Assembly: GCF_003253485.1 (NCBI RefSeq)
Contig: NZ_QKTX01000023.1
Location: forward strand, 1 to 52,150
Direction: 5' to 3'
DNA length: 52,150 nucleotides
DNA from: Algoriphagus aquaeductus
Lineage (GTDB): Bacteria; Bacteroidota; Bacteroidia; Cytophagales; Cyclobacteriaceae
Shown here piece by piece: positions 51,645-52,150 of the stretch (positions are counted from its first letter, which is position 1; each line of letters starts with the position of its first letter). The notes below the pieces were generated by a model. That model saw nothing but the letters and a program-made list of their open reading frames with translations. It was not told where the DNA came from and did not search any database. Both the position numbers and the translations under genes were made by a program.

Positions 51645-51730
51645 ACCACCAGCCAAATACTCTTCGATTAATGTGTCGGAAGACCTATACTTCGACAAGC
51701 TCAGTACAAGTGACCGAAGCATTCCAGATT
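51645..51730 (-). repeat. Dispersed repeat, partial copy 4, inverted
   Basis: Read on the minus strand, this is about 85 bases nearly identical to the right half of copy 2 (about 5966-6037): CTTGTACTGAGCTTGTCGAAG and the ATCGAAGAGTATTTGGCTGG stretch. It ends where the shared left half of the family begins. Confidence 0.8.
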
Positions 51731-52010
51731 TCAACCTTTTCTAGAAATTTTTTAAGCTCGCTTAACTTTCTGGTAAGAAAGCGGATGTGCAGAAGATTTA
51801 TTAAAAGGCAAAAAAACTTGAAAGGTGTTTAGCTCATTAAATCTGCATGAATGCAGCTATTAATTGATAACCTCCCCCACCCCTTACGTTAGACCCTTCA
51901 AGAGAAATCACTTTTTTCACTTTGTGTCTTTGTGCCTTTGTAGCCAAAATCCAAATTCAATTCACCCATGAAAAGAATTGACTTAATTTGAAAATCCAAC
52001 CTTTAAAACC

Positions 52011-52145
52011 ATGTCAGAATCCCTTCTTACCGTTGCACTAGCTCAGATCTCCCCCCCTGACTTCCGCGCTGGGACACCCGGATTAAAATCCGAAAAGGTC
52101 CTGAATCATTTTCTGCTCTTCGGTCAGGATCATGGTTTTTCTTAA
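52011..52145 (+). pseudogene. Possible broken start of a carbon-nitrogen hydrolase gene
   Basis: The frame begins MSESLLTVALAQISPP, as in nitrilase/carbon-nitrogen hydrolase proteins (TVALAQI-like first strand), but from about codon 17 on it no longer resembles that family, and it ends at a TAA after 44 codons. The break falls at a run of seven C. On the opposite strand the end of the window reads MILTEEQKMIQDLFGF and stops, reminiscent of an acyl-CoA dehydrogenase start. Only the edge of this area is visible, so the call is weak. Confidence 0.3.
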
Positions 52146-52150
52146 GACTT

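Larger units (their letters stand above)
51526..52010. other. Repeat-rich intergenic region, no gene recognised
   Basis: Contents in order: a terminator (51561), a degenerate GCCACCAAGGCGGGAAGGC-type unit (51594-51622), a partial inverted copy of the dispersed repeat (51645-51730), a CTGCAT/ATGCAG hairpin (51843-51856) and a TTTGTGTCTTTGTGCCTTTG unit (51919-51938) facing the one at 51594. No protein-coding frame is apparent. Confidence 0.6.

Overview
The window looks like a chromosomal segment from a Bacteroidota bacterium, most likely order Cytophagales (Cyclobacteriaceae, Algoriphagus-like). The call rests on protein style (two-gene methylmalonyl-CoA mutase, many small LxxC lipoproteins, Reg_prop/Y_Y_Y sensor kinase, NagB-LmbE fusion), on weak or absent Shine-Dalgarno sequences, on several promoters of the Bacteroidota form TTG-N18-22-TAnnTTTG, and on intergenic repeats typical of the phylum. 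No rRNA, tRNA, CRISPR array, prophage or intact insertion sequence was seen.

Layout. 1-9.5 kb is accessory in character: two lipoproteins (one Bor-like), an orphan PhnD-like binding protein with a hemerythrin-like protein, a DUF4345 membrane protein, a short LRR protein, an eRF1/host-attachment-like protein, two overlapping unknown genes and a secreted nuclease, separated by repeat-rich gaps. 9.7-16.4 kb holds a luciferase-like oxidoreductase, DUF3820, a CPBP protease, a secreted serine hydrolase, a GH43 glycosidase and an exported Gfo/Idh/MocA oxidoreductase. 16.6-18.5 kb is a redox unit: MarR regulator, ferredoxin-NADP reductase, 2Fe-2S ferredoxin. 18.7-20.2 kb has three small unknowns.

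20.3-27.2 kb is a divergent catabolic locus: an exported carboxylesterase faces a tight five-gene operon (Nudix-HTH regulator, lipoprotein carboxylesterase, CitMHS-type transporter, AtuA and its split C-terminal partner), with a 23-bp palindrome in the shared promoter region. 27.2-35.3 kb carries mutB/mutA, dnaA, a RelE/ParE-like toxin-antitoxin pair and meaB; with sucD at 45.5 kb this covers much of the propionyl-CoA/succinyl-CoA interconversion. 35.4-37.4 kb is a heme/copper/cytochrome cluster (hemJ, SCO, cytochrome c).

38.4-45.4 kb appears to be one five-gene operon joining a 1152-residue propeller-type sensor kinase, a receiver-kinase fusion with an altered His box, an ABC ATPase, an FtsX/MacB-type permease with His/acid-rich periplasmic loops, and a small exported DUF3299-like protein. 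I consider this the best candidate for an undescribed signalling-transport system. 46.5-51.5 kb has a CBS-DUF294 nucleotidyltransferase-like protein, a NagB-LmbE fusion and a ROK kinase that could form a compact amino-sugar pathway. The window closes with repeats and what may be a broken start of a carbon-nitrogen hydrolase gene. All functional calls come from reading motifs by eye; no database search was possible.
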